64,000 nt of DNA from Bacillus sp. REN10 (lineage in GTDB: Bacteria; Bacillota; Bacilli; Bacillales; Domibacillaceae). The stretch spans positions 71,736 through 135,735 of the forward strand of contig NZ_JADHDW010000002.1 in assembly GCF_016820555.1 (NCBI RefSeq), written 5' to 3'. The stretch's first letter is position 1. The number at the start of each line of letters is the position of its first letter. Made by a program: the position numbers and the translations under genes. The notes beneath the pieces were generated by a model. That model did not search any database. It saw only the letters and a list, made by a program, of their open reading frames with translations, and was not told the DNA's origin. Shown one piece after another: positions 7,226 to 15,983 of this stretch.

Positions 7226-8329
7226 TCAATTAGCAAGCTCCATCTTTTCCGCCTGCTTGATCATGTCTTCTACTGTTAAATCCGGATGCATCGGCATCAA
7301 CACATAACGTAAGCCATCTTCATCCCAGCTGACGGAATTAATTTCTTCCATGACTTCGGCTTTATGTCCGCGTACTGTAGGGCCATCTTCATTTAATTCA
7401 CCATCTTTTCCTTCAGGTGTCGGGAAAATACTCAATGAAACATAAGGTTCTTCGTCTTTTTTATATTCAATATTAACTTCTGTCCGGTTAATTTCGCCTT
7501 TTAATTCATCCGCTGTAATAGAAGCGATTTGAGCAATGTCTTCAGGGAAGAGAAGAAATGGTTTGCCTAGCGCTTTTTCCGCTTCTTCTATAGTAGTTGT
7601 ACTCGGCTGCATATCTTCCATAGAGTCTACTTTCACTCCTTTAGGAATGTCTAAAGTGAATGTATCCTCCTTGAAAGAAGGAGAGAAGTCTACATTTTTG
7701 TAAGTTGTTTCTGTACGTATATCTTCAGTGACCATCGTTGTTTTTAATACAAACCACGTTTTTTGATCAATCCAAAGGTCTGTTTCTCCGATTAACGTAT
7801 TTTTAGACTTTGGTTCTAATTTTAAATGCTGAGTTTTAGTACCATTAATTTCTTCTTCTCCTACGACTTTTTTGTCATGGGTTTTTTTCATCGCATCGAG
7901 CATGGTAAGCACTTGGTCTTTTGGCGACATGTTATTTGCTGCTTCTTCTGTCATATCCATGCTGAGAGCTTTTCCTGTTGCTTCGTCATACACAAGAACT
8001 TGTTTGCCGTCATTGAGGGCTATCGCTTTTTTCTTTGTCATTTCATTTTCGGTGATCACCTTTTTTTGGCCGTCTTTGTTGGAAAATTCTTTTACAGTGG
8101 CATGCTCGATTAACTTGTCACCTTCAAACACCTTCAAACACCTTCAAACACCTTCAAACACCTTCATTTCCATATCGGCACTATAGGAATCAGGTGTTTG
8201 CTCCGATTCGATGACATTGGCAATCAATTCATCAGCTGAGGCTGTTACGTTATTTGAACATCCAGTCATCGAGCCTAACATAATAACGGCGCTTAAGCCC
8301 ATCATTGTCCATGTGTGTTTTTTCATCAT
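7226..8329 (-). pseudogene. LolA-like lipoprotein gene broken by 10-bp repeat expansion
   Basis: The 5' part encodes a lipoprotein signal with lipobox ending at C24 (GSMTGC) and about 38 further residues. The 3' part encodes about 300 residues of an outer-membrane-lipoprotein-carrier-like fold (TDLWIDQKTWFVLKT, then a C-terminal domain). Both parts are in the same frame, but a tandem 10-bp repeat at 8119-8166 places an in-frame TGA at 8144-8146. A single copy of the repeat junction would read through as MKVFEGDKLIEHA. A TTG at 8137 could restart translation, but the product would lack the export signal. The intact protein would be a cell-surface lipoprotein, probably linked to the two-component system just upstream. 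Confidence 0.85.
8119..8166. repeat. 10-bp tandem repeat, 4.8 copies, inside coding sequence
   Basis: Four perfect copies of CACCTTCAAA (8119-8158) plus eight bases of a fifth. On the coding (minus) strand the unit reads TTTGAAGGTG, which contains TGA. Because the unit is 10 bp, three extra copies keep the frame but still bring a stop codon into it; only the state with two GAAGGTG blocks is fully open. Confidence 0.95.
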
Positions 8330-8343
8330 TATCAACCTTTCAA

Positions 8344-9801
8344 TTAATTAATATTTGTCTTTAGTGAACAAGCAATGAGTGTTCCGTATCCTGGTTCTGA
8401 CCAGAGGGCAATGGAACCGCCATGCTGTTCAATGAGCATTTTGACAATGCTTAAGCCAAGTCCTGAGCTTCCTTTTGCTCGAGCATCATCACCTTGAACG
8501 AACGGTTCAAAGATTTTATTTTGCAGTGAGTAGGGAATAGCTAGACCTTCATTTTGAATTATTAAGATGGTTCGGTCTTTTCTCCATGCGTCAAGCTTTG
8601 GAGCGATTGGATGAAACACCCAGTCCGGAAGAGGGCAGTGAGTTTCGATGGCTGCTAGCCCAATTTGTCGATGTTCGTTCGTGTGACGGATGGCATTTGC
8701 CATCAGGTTGTCCATAATTCTCATCATTTGTTTTGGGTCCACTCGATAACTGCTATGTATCTGTTGTTCAGTTAGCAAAGTAATTCTTTTACGCGTACAT
8801 TGTTCTTCATAGCCGGACAATAACATGTCGAAAAATTCTTCCCCATCTACTTCAACAAGATTTAATGTCGTCTTTGCTGATTGCAAAGACGTGTAAACCG
8901 ATAAATCATCGAGTATTTGCTTCATGTATGCCATTTTGTCGAATAGAATTTGTCTGTACTCCTCCTTTTCGGTCTCTGTTAATGCTTGGTTATTTTGCAA
9001 TGCTTCCGTATACGTTTGAATCGTGGTGAGCGGTGTCTTTAAATCATGAGAGAGCGAAGCGACAATGAATTCTTTTTCTTGCTGCTGCTTGTTCAAAAGA
9101 CGATTGGAGTCATTGATCTTTTCTCTCATTTGATTAAAATGTGTGATTAATTCACCGATCTCATCTTTATTGGCATACAAGGTATTTTTGATGTCTTTTC
9201 CATCAGCAAATGCCGTCATTTGAATACTCAGCTTTTTTAACGGCTTGTTCAATTTGCGATTGACCAATAATAGAATGACTGTATAAAGAATCACGATAAA
9301 CAAAGCTAGTGATGCTGTCAAAATAAATGTACGATATTTAACACCTTCCACCCAATGATCCCGCCCGATCGTTATTTCATAAAGCCCGATAAGTTCTCCA
9401 TTATGAAATAACGTTTTTTTGATCGTGTAGGAACGCGACTTTTTTTGCAACTCATTTACATGTTGGTATAATTTTTGGCGGTCTACAAAACTAGCATTTG
9501 TTGTCGTTGGCTTCATCGATTCATACAAGACTAGGCCGTCTGGTCGGTAAAGAGAGATCTTCTGGCTGGCGTTAGTTAGTTTTTTCAGTGATTCATAATA
9601 TTCAGGTGTATGAAGCTGATATAAATAAGGATCTTGCAAATGTGGCTCGATGGTAGCGATTTGATTCTCCAATTCAAAGTGTTCCTTCATAAACAGATTT
9701 TCATGATAGCTGTTTAAGCTGATATACAAAAGGTAAAGAGCGATGATAGGAAGGAGCATCGCTGCAAGAAAAACACCCATGAGCCAATATTTAATTTTCA
9801 T
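8344..9801 (-). CDS. Membrane sensor histidine kinase
   Basis: A 485-residue kinase with membrane segments at about residues 7-28 and 158-180 flanking an extracytoplasmic sensor domain of about 130 residues. Next come a HAMP domain (about 181-235), an H-box with His252 (SHDLKTPLTT), an N-box (NLMANAIRHT), and a G2 box (GSSGLGLSIVKML). The start at 9801 overlaps the response regulator stop as ATGA; the longer upstream frame would lie inside that gene. It forms an operon with the regulator and probably with the broken lipoprotein gene 14 bases downstream. The stimulus is unknown. Confidence 0.93.
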   Translation of the reverse strand: MKIKYWLMGVFLAAMLLPIIALYLLYISLNSYHENLFMKEHFELENQIATIEPHLQDPYLYQLHTPEYYESLKKLTNASQKISLYRPDGLVLYESMKPTTTNASFVDRQKLYQHVNELQKKSRSYTIKKTLFHNGELIGLYEITIGRDHWVEGVKYRTFILTASLALFIVILYTVILLLVNRKLNKPLKKLSIQMTAFADGKDIKNTLYANKDEIGELITHFNQMREKINDSNRLLNKQQQEKEFIVASLSHDLKTPLTTIQTYTEALQNNQALTETEKEEYRQILFDKMAYMKQILDDLSVYTSLQSAKTTLNLVEVDGEEFFDMLLSGYEEQCTRKRITLLTEQQIHSSYRVDPKQMMRIMDNLMANAIRHTNEHRQIGLAAIETHCPLPDWVFHPIAPKLDAWRKDRTILIIQNEGLAIPYSLQNKIFEPFVQGDDARAKGSSGLGLSIVKMLIEQHGGSIALWSEPGYGTLIACSLKTNIN

Positions 9802-10508
9802 GATAGCGGTTCTCCAATAAAGCGGTATCCTTCTCCCCATACTGTTTGAATAAATTTAGCGGAACGGCTGTTATCTGAGAGTTTCGTTCGCAAAGATTTA
9901 ATGTGAACAGTGACCGTATTGTTGGCGTCAATGTTTTCTTGTTGCCATATCCATTGATAGAGATCTTGCTTAGCAAAGGTTTGAAAGGGATGTTTCACAA
10001 ATAGAAAAAACAACTCCTTTTCTTTGGCTGTTAAAAGTAGAGGTTTACCTTGCAAATAAACGGCTTGTTTCGTGAAATCAACTGCTAGTCCGTCGCGATA
10101 TTCTACACGGTTTTGTTTAGTGGATTGTTGATTAAAGCGACGATATCTTCTCAAATGGGATCGAATACGAGCACTTAATTTCTCCAAGCTAAACGGTTTC
10201 GTTACATAGTCATCTGCCCCGAGACCTAGCCCTTTGATTTTGCTGTCATCTTCATGTCGAGCACTAATGATTAATAACGGGATATCGCTTTCAAGACGAA
10301 TGGCTTCACATAATGTGTAGCCATCCATTTCTGGAAGCATTAAGTCAGCCAATACTAGGCTGTATGACTCTTGGCGAAAATCCTTCATGCCCTCTTTTCC
10401 AGTAGAAGCCCATGTCACATAATAGCCTTCTTGACGCAAATGATCAGAAACAATACGAGCAATTTCATAATCATCTTCCACCAATAATATTTTTTCTTGT
10501 TGCTCCAT
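9798..10508 (-). CDS. OmpR-family response regulator
   Basis: Receiver domain with E11/D12/D13 and phospho-acceptor D55 (LVLADLMLPEMDG), Lys in the DDYVTKPF motif, then a winged-helix DNA-binding domain ending VWGEGYRFIGE. The ATG at 10508 has AGAAGG 8 bases upstream and is preferred to the in-frame ATG at 10556, which would add 16 residues before a normal receiver start. It pairs with the kinase at 8344-9801. An inverted repeat (AATATTCT...AGAATATT, 10568-10597) lies 60 bases upstream and may be its own operator. Confidence 0.93.
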   Translation of the reverse strand: MEQQEKILLVEDDYEIARIVSDHLRQEGYYVTWASTGKEGMKDFRQESYSLVLADLMLPEMDGYTLCEAIRLESDIPLLIISARHEDDSKIKGLGLGADDYVTKPFSLEKLSARIRSHLRRYRRFNQQSTKQNRVEYRDGLAVDFTKQAVYLQGKPLLLTAKEKELFFLFVKHPFQTFAKQDLYQWIWQQENIDANNTVTVHIKSLRTKLSDNSRSAKFIQTVWGEGYRFIGEPLS

Positions 10509-10567
10509 CGTTTGAACCTTCTTTCTGTTTCTATTGTAAGAAAAATCATCCATCACCTTTCAAATTT

Positions 10568-10597
10568 AATATTCTCTTAATAATTTATAAGAATATT
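10568..10597. promoter_or_regulatory. Inverted repeat upstream of response regulator
   Basis: A perfect 8-bp inverted repeat AATATTCT / AGAATATT is separated by 14 very AT-rich bases, upstream of the regulator start at 10508. The position suits an autoregulatory site, but AT-rich repeats arise by chance, so support is modest. Confidence 0.3.
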
Positions 10598-10794
10598 GAT
10601 TTTTTCTTGAAAAACTCTACTACAATAATAACAGCCTTCTCTTAACAACTTACAACTCATTTAGGTTTGGTCAATAGGGATAATAGGGAAAAAATCAGTA
10701 TATATTAGAATAGATATGAAACAGAGTGAACGGTGTATGGGCATAAATGAAAGACGCAACAATAAAAATTCCCGAAAATAAAGGAGGGATTTAT

Positions 10795-11949
10795 ATGCGC
10801 GTATTAGTATTAGGAGCAGGTTTAATGGGGAAGGAAGTAGCCAGAGATTTAGTGAAAAGTGAACGAGTGTTGAAGGTGACGCTTGCTGATATGGATATGG
10901 AAAAAGCGAAAAAAATATGTAGCGTTTTACAATCAGCGAAGCTCGAAGTGGCGTTTGTCAATGCGAAAAAAGAGGAGCAGTTGCTTCATATCATGAAACG
11001 GCATGATATTGTCGTCAATGCTCTTTTTTACTCTTTTAATGAAAGTGTGGCAAAGGCAGCGATTTCTGCTGGTGTGCATTGTGTGGATTTGGGCGGTCAT
11101 ATCGGTCATGCGACAGAACGGGTTTTACAGCTGAATAATGAAGCAAAAGCAGCGGGAGTAACCATCATTCCCGATCTAGGGGTGGCCCCGGGAGCGATTA
11201 ACATTTTATCAGGCTATGGAGCAAGTCGATTGGATAAAGTCCAACAGATCAAATTATATGTAGGTGGGATTCCGTTAAGACCTAAACCTCCTCTTGAGTA
11301 TAATCATGTATTTTCGATGGAAGGGGTATTGGATCATTATACGGATCCATCCTTTATTATTAGGGATGGCAAGAAGCAAGAGATTGACTCTTTATCAGAA
11401 GTGGAGCCGGTTTATTTTGATAAATTCGGTCCACTTGAAGCATTTCACACAGCTGGAGGCACATCGACGCTCGCTTATTCTTATCCTGATTTAGATTGTT
11501 TAGAATATAAAACGATTCGCTATCCTGGGCATGCGGAGAAATTTCAATTGCTTGTCGATTTGAACTTAACGCGCAATGATTATTTTGTTGAAATCAACGG
11601 TCAGCAAGTAAGACCTAGAGATGTCTTCTTGAAGGTGCTTGCCCCGATTGTAGATTTAAAGGGCGGGGAAGATGTAGTCTTGTTAAGCGTATTAACAATG
11701 GGAGAGAAGAAAGGACAAACAACTAGTTATCGTTATGAAATGATTACTTATAAAGATCAAGAGAATAATGTAACCGCAATGGCACAGGCTACCGCCAATA
11801 CGATTTCTATTGTGGCGCAAATGATTGGTGAAGGGATCATCACGAAACGTGGAGTCTGCCCTCCAGAGCAAATCGTTCCCGGAGCGTTATATATTAAAGA
11901 AATGGAAAAGCGAGGAGTGCTGATTAAGGAACAGATCAATCATCATTAA
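10795..11949 (+). CDS. L-lysine 6-dehydrogenase-like (saccharopine dehydrogenase family)
   Basis: The 384-residue protein begins with a Rossmann nucleotide-binding motif ([17 protein letters not shown]) and continues into the saccharopine-dehydrogenase C-terminal fold. Segments such as [39 protein letters not shown] and CPPEQIVPG match, as I recall it, the lysine 6-dehydrogenase of Geobacillus, which oxidises lysine to 2-aminoadipate 6-semialdehyde with NAD. The ATG at 10795 has AAAGGAGGG 5-6 bases upstream; the upstream in-frame ATG at 10747 lacks such a site. It is a single gene with its own terminator. Exact substrate is inferred; other members of the family act on saccharopine or related amino acids. 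Confidence 0.82.
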   Translation: MRVLVLGAGLMGKEVARDLVKSERVLKVTLADMDMEKAKKICSVLQSAKLEVAFVNAKKEEQLLHIMKRHDIVVNALFYSFNESVAKAAISAGVHCVDLGGHIGHATERVLQLNNEAKAAGVTIIPDLGVAPGAINILSGYGASRLDKVQQIKLYVGGIPLRPKPPLEYNHVFSMEGVLDHYTDPSFIIRDGKKQEIDSLSEVEPVYFDKFGPLEAFHTAGGTSTLAYSYPDLDCLEYKTIRYPGHAEKFQLLVDLNLTRNDYFVEINGQQVRPRDVFLKVLAPIVDLKGGEDVVLLSVLTMGEKKGQTTSYRYEMITYKDQENNVTAMAQATANTISIVAQMIGEGIITKRGVCPPEQIVPGALYIKEMEKRGVLIKEQINHH

Positions 11950-11960
11950 CAAATCTCAAT

Positions 11961-12000
11961 AGGAAGAGAGCTGACTTCTAAAAAAAATCAGCTCTCTCCT
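11961..12000. terminator. Bidirectional terminator between convergent genes
   Basis: The stem GAGAGCTGA / TCAGCTCTC extends outward with AGGA/TCCT and has an A-rich loop. It lies between the dehydrogenase gene (ends 11949) and the converging gerC-type gene (ends 12003). Confidence 0.7.
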
Positions 12001-12002
12001 AC

Positions 12003-13157
12003 TTAAAGAGTTGAGCGCCTTCTTTGTCGTTCTCCTCCTTTTATTTTTGCTTTTACTTTAATATCATCCAACGTTAAGCTGTCTGTCGTTAAAGGAACTT
12101 GCCCATTGTGCTGTATTTTTTTCCATGCTTGAACATTATCGCGATATAAAACTTCAGATAGTCGAAAAAGGTCAGAATCTGTTTTCAATCCTTCCTTATA
12201 TGTTTCCAATATTTCTTGCTTTAATACTTTCGCAGCTTTTTTCTCGATCTTCTTTATACTTTTATCCGTGGGGATTTCTCTTAATAAGATAGTGGCATCT
12301 ATCGACATGTTAAAGTGAACGTTCTCTTCCTTTACGACTGGTTTGGTTTTGACTTTGACTTTGTCGACTAGTAAACTGATGTCCACCTCCTCTACTGTTA
12401 TGCTTACCTCCTCCCGTTTTAAATCTTTATTCAACCATCTTAACCCTCGCATTTTTGGGTAATAGATAATATCCTTTAATCTTTTTTCTGTTATGGAAGC
12501 CACCCCATCTAATTGGACAGCTGTTTTCATCTTTTCGTCAGATTTCCATGTCTTTCTCACCAATCTGACGTATGGAATCACTGCTTGATGTGGAGGTTCA
12601 TTCAATGCTATCAATGCTTCTCTCATGTCAACAGGCTTAATAAATGAGCTTTGTTTATATGATGGTTCAGGTGTACTTAATTTAGAATACACGGTTGATG
12701 ATTTTAAAGGAGGCAGTGTTGTCATAATATTAAATAGCGGCTCTTTCGTGGCGAAAATATACGTTCCATATCTCGTTTCACGGTAGCGGTCAAATAAATC
12801 AATGGTTGCTTCTAACCCTTTATTTTTTAATGCTTTGTCTGTAAAAATAAAAAAGGATAAGTGGCCCCAAAATAAACGGCGCTGAGAGGAACGGTAAATA
12901 TCAAACACCGCTTCATTGACTGTTTTTCCTTTGCCGCGCCCAACAACAACATTCGATTGGGATATCCCGCTTGTGGATTCAGATTTCGCCAGTAAGCCAG
13001 GGTTAATCACTTGCAAGTAAACGATGAATTCGCCGTTTTTATAATCGACACCTAGTCCTTCAATGTATACCATTCGTTCAGGTTCATTGGCATCCCAGCA
13101 GCCAGCTAAAGGCAGGATCAATAATAGACAAATGATCAATATACTACACTGCTTCAT
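12003..13157 (-). CDS. Ger(x)C-family spore germination lipoprotein
   Basis: This is the C subunit of a germinant receptor, a lipoprotein on the outer face of the inner spore membrane. The 384-residue sequence has a signal peptide with lipobox LAGC (Cys20) followed by WDANEPERMVYIEGLGVDY, the classic GerC start, and the DUF-type C-terminal domain with the DSDLFRLSEVLYR motif near the end. Its start shares one base with the stop of the gerA-type gene, so the pair is coupled. Third gene of a B-A-C ordered operon. Germinant specificity cannot be told from sequence. Confidence 0.94.
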   Translation of the reverse strand: MKQCSILIICLLLILPLAGCWDANEPERMVYIEGLGVDYKNGEFIVYLQVINPGLLAKSESTSGISQSNVVVGRGKGKTVNEAVFDIYRSSQRRLFWGHLSFFIFTDKALKNKGLEATIDLFDRYRETRYGTYIFATKEPLFNIMTTLPPLKSSTVYSKLSTPEPSYKQSSFIKPVDMREALIALNEPPHQAVIPYVRLVRKTWKSDEKMKTAVQLDGVASITEKRLKDIIYYPKMRGLRWLNKDLKREEVSITVEEVDISLLVDKVKVKTKPVVKEENVHFNMSIDATILLREIPTDKSIKKIEKKAAKVLKQEILETYKEGLKTDSDLFRLSEVLYRDNVQAWKKIQHNGQVPLTTDSLTLDDIKVKAKIKGGERQRRRSTL

Positions 13158-14650
13158 CAGGATTCTCCTTGTTTAGTTGCATCTCTAGGATTGGTGGCGT
13201 TAGGACGCTTATTATCCAATTTAGCTGGCAACTTAAGTACTGCTTTCAATGTGTTTTTGAAACTCATCTTACTGGCAATTTGTAAATAGGGAACGCCGAA
13301 AGAGTGAAATTTAGCGATATATGTCCCTATAAAGAAGAGGGAAACAAAGAAACCAAATAAGCCGAAAAAAGCGACTACTATAATTACCCCAAAACGAATT
13401 AAAGAGACGGTTCCTACTAATGATTGATTGACCAATGTAAAGGTAGCAATCGTTGATGCGGCTATAACTACTAGCATCGCTGGACTGGTTAATCCTGCTC
13501 GGATAGCGGCATCGCCAATAATTAATCCTCCAATGACACTCAATGTCTGTCCGATTGCTAGCGGCAGTCTCATGCCTGCTTCGCGAAACACCTCAAATAA
13601 AATCAGCATTAAAAAAGCTTCTGCTGCTGTTGGTAAAGGTACTCCTCGCCTCGATTCAATGACGGTAGCTAATAAAGTGAAAGGAATTTGATTTTGATGA
13701 AAGGCTGTTAATGCGACCCAAAACCCTGGGAGAAATGTTGCCGTAGAAATGCCTAGCACTCTCATTAACCGTTCAAAGGAGTTATATATATAACTGGATT
13801 CGCTATCTTCGGCCGTTTTTAATAAGAAAAATAAGTTGACGGGCGTAATATAAGCAAAGGCTACCCCATCAATGAGAATAATAAAGCGACCGCTTAGCAA
13901 TGACTGTACGGCAAAATCAGGTCGGCCTGTATAACTATGTCTAGGGAAGAAAGCAAACGCATGATCATCGTTCATTAATTCTTCGAGTTGAGTGCCACTA
14001 TATAAGCTGTCGATATCTATAGAAGAAATTTTCGCTTTTATATCGTTTAATACTTGTTCGCCGACAATATCTTCTATATAAAGCAGAGAAATTTTTGTTT
14101 TTGAGCGTGTTCCCACCTCAAATTGCTCGCTTCTGAGACTGGTAGTGCGCAATCGTTTTCGAATTAATGCATGGTTCACGGTAATATCTTCAATAAAATT
14201 ATCCCGCGGACCTTTGATCGAAATTTCCATATTGGAGTCTTCTGTACTTCGTTGCGGCCGATCTGATACATCTACTGAATAAATGACTGTACCTGAGCAG
14301 AAAATGAGCAACAACTTGCCTAAGAAAATCTCTGTCTCAGCTTTTTCACTACTGTTAATCATTTGTAAGGTAGGAAGCTGGAGTGCCTGTAACGCTTCTT
14401 CAGTAAATTCGTTAGGTGGGTTTTGTAAAAAACTCTCTAATTTCTTAGGCACAGTTTTATAAAGCATATCGGTGCTAACTAATCCCGTACAATAGACGAG
14501 GGTGACCGACTCTTTATGAAATTGCAGATTAGAAAAAGTTACATCCGAACAATGTTTAAATGTATCCCTTAATGTTTGTTCATTAAATGTTGAGGTTGCA
14601 GGCTTTTTTTTAATGAGTTCATCAAGTTTTTGAGATTTCTTAAACTTCAT
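13157..14650 (-). CDS. GerA-family germinant receptor A subunit
   Basis: A 497-residue GerA-family protein with a large N-terminal hydrophilic domain (about residues 1-270, with SIKGPRDNFIEDITVNHALIRKRLRT, broken here by normal variation) and five or six membrane segments in the C-terminal half, including the conserved LPGFWVALTAFHQNQIPFTLL and RRGVPLPTAAEAFLMLILFEVFREAG blocks. With the B and C subunits it senses nutrients and triggers ion release in spores. ATG 14650 has GGAGGA 6 bases upstream and overlaps the gerB-type gene by 11 bp; the longer frame starting at 14695 is rejected. Confidence 0.95.
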   Translation of the reverse strand: MKFKKSQKLDELIKKKPATSTFNEQTLRDTFKHCSDVTFSNLQFHKESVTLVYCTGLVSTDMLYKTVPKKLESFLQNPPNEFTEEALQALQLPTLQMINSSEKAETEIFLGKLLLIFCSGTVIYSVDVSDRPQRSTEDSNMEISIKGPRDNFIEDITVNHALIRKRLRTTSLRSEQFEVGTRSKTKISLLYIEDIVGEQVLNDIKAKISSIDIDSLYSGTQLEELMNDDHAFAFFPRHSYTGRPDFAVQSLLSGRFIILIDGVAFAYITPVNLFFLLKTAEDSESSYIYNSFERLMRVLGISTATFLPGFWVALTAFHQNQIPFTLLATVIESRRGVPLPTAAEAFLMLILFEVFREAGMRLPLAIGQTLSVIGGLIIGDAAIRAGLTSPAMLVVIAASTIATFTLVNQSLVGTVSLIRFGVIIVVAFFGLFGFFVSLFFIGTYIAKFHSFGVPYLQIASKMSFKNTLKAVLKLPAKLDNKRPNATNPRDATKQGES

Positions 14651-15746
14651 TGGATGTCCTCCGTTTTCGTAGAGTTTGAATCGCAACAAGTGCACTAATT
14701 AAGATCGAAAAGCTAAAGAAGAAGCAAAAGGTAGTCGGCAATATGTATGTTCGTAAATAATAATTAAATTGAAAGTCTGAAATAGGCACAATAACAATGA
14801 AAGCAATGATAAATAAAAAAAGAAACAAGATCAGGTTTTTTCTTTGTATACTACTTGGCAACAGTTCTTTGATTAAAAAGAGCAGGAGCGAAATACGAAT
14901 AAACACGCCGGAAAGCCATTGATAGATGGAGAGAAAGTCCACATGTTCAACAAAATTTCCGATGGAGACAAGCGCCCATTCTTCAAATGGAGGAAACCTT
15001 TGTATTGTGGCTTCTCTTGGACCAAACTCTATAAGGGCCCCAATGAGAGGACCAAGTGTTAATCCTGTTAATAGAAGAATGGTGATGGAAAAATGCCGAA
15101 ACTTTAACGGGTTATTTAATTTATGCTGCAATAAAAGAAAAATAAAAATCTCCACCATGCCAGAAGCTTGAAAAATAATTCCGTTCAGAACAGGTCGGAT
15201 ACCATGTTCAAGCATAGGCAGCAGTAATGAATGATTTTTAAACTTGATATTTGCTGTTGCCACGAAGAAACCGAAGATGATGATAAAAAACAACAGAAAA
15301 ATATTTATTCTATTAAGGGTTTGCATACTTTCTTTCGCTAAATACCAACAGATGAACAGAAACATGATAGTCAAAATCCAAGTCGGTGTCTCAGGTAAAT
15401 AAGCGATTTTTGTCCAACTCATTGTTTCTCTTAAAGAAATGCCGCACATAAAAAGTAAATAGAGAACGAAGAGCAAGATAACAAAATTTGTTGCTTTATT
15501 CCCGATCGTTTGGGAAAGCCATTCCATAAGTGGTTGATTATTTGTTTTTTTATGAACAAAAAATATTAACAGCACCCAAATAAATGTCAGTACCATTGTT
15601 ATAATTACAGTTATCCAAGCATCTCTCCCCGCTGAGGAGATTAATGGAGAAATCGCAAAAACATGATTTTTTAATCCAATGCATGTCATAGCAAGTAGGA
15701 TTAATTGAAATGGAGTGATCGTGTCTGATTTATAAATAGTAACCAC
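14640..15746 (-). CDS. GerB-family germinant receptor permease subunit
   Basis: A 368-residue protein of the amino-acid/polyamine/organocation-like GerB family with ten predicted membrane segments and the typical N-terminal ITPFQLILLAMTCIGLKN. It is the probable germinant-binding subunit. First gene of the operon, giving the order B-A-C rather than the common A-B-C. The start is uncertain: the GTG at 15746 lies within the only good Shine-Dalgarno (GTAGGTGG), while no ATG or TTG sits at a normal distance downstream, so initiation could also be at a nearby non-standard codon. Confidence 0.93.
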   Translation of the reverse strand: MVTIYKSDTITPFQLILLAMTCIGLKNHVFAISPLISSAGRDAWITVIITMVLTFIWVLLIFFVHKKTNNQPLMEWLSQTIGNKATNFVILLFVLYLLFMCGISLRETMSWTKIAYLPETPTWILTIMFLFICWYLAKESMQTLNRINIFLLFFIIIFGFFVATANIKFKNHSLLLPMLEHGIRPVLNGIIFQASGMVEIFIFLLLQHKLNNPLKFRHFSITILLLTGLTLGPLIGALIEFGPREATIQRFPPFEEWALVSIGNFVEHVDFLSIYQWLSGVFIRISLLLFLIKELLPSSIQRKNLILFLFLFIIAFIVIVPISDFQFNYYLRTYILPTTFCFFFSFSILISALVAIQTLRKRRTSNEV

Positions 15747-15788
15747 CTACAAAATGTTTGATGGGGATAGTTTTTACCAGAAAGGATG

Positions 15789-15819
15789 AAATATGTATCA
15801 AAAAACATTTGTATATCCA
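15789..15819 (-). promoter_or_regulatory. Candidate sigma-G promoter for ger operon
   Basis: Leftwards, TGGATA (15819-15814) is followed by 18 bases and CATATTT (15795-15789). Sigma-G promoters of forespore genes read about TGNATA-N17/18-CATNNTA, so the -35 matches fully and the -10 mostly. It lies about 43 bases upstream of the gerB-type start, and ger operons are known sigma-G targets. Confidence 0.42.
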
Positions 15820-15983
15820 TTCAGAATTCAAATAATTTTCTAATTAAAATCTAAGATTATCTATTTTCAAAAAATAAATTTATGTTAAACTAAAGAAGAT
15901 TTGTTATGAACATTACATAAAGAACGGGAGAGAAATGGTTCTCTTTTTCATTTCTTACATTCAATAGGAGAAAGGTGATAGCA

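Noticed and set aside
8119-8166. CRISPR-like array
   Set aside because: Units are only 10 bp, directly adjoining without spacers, and lie inside a coding frame.
7872-8186. Plus-strand open frame opposite the lipoprotein gene
   Set aside because: It exists because the 10-bp repeat and the opposite coding strand happen to stay open; no ribosome binding site, and composition is that of an antisense shadow.
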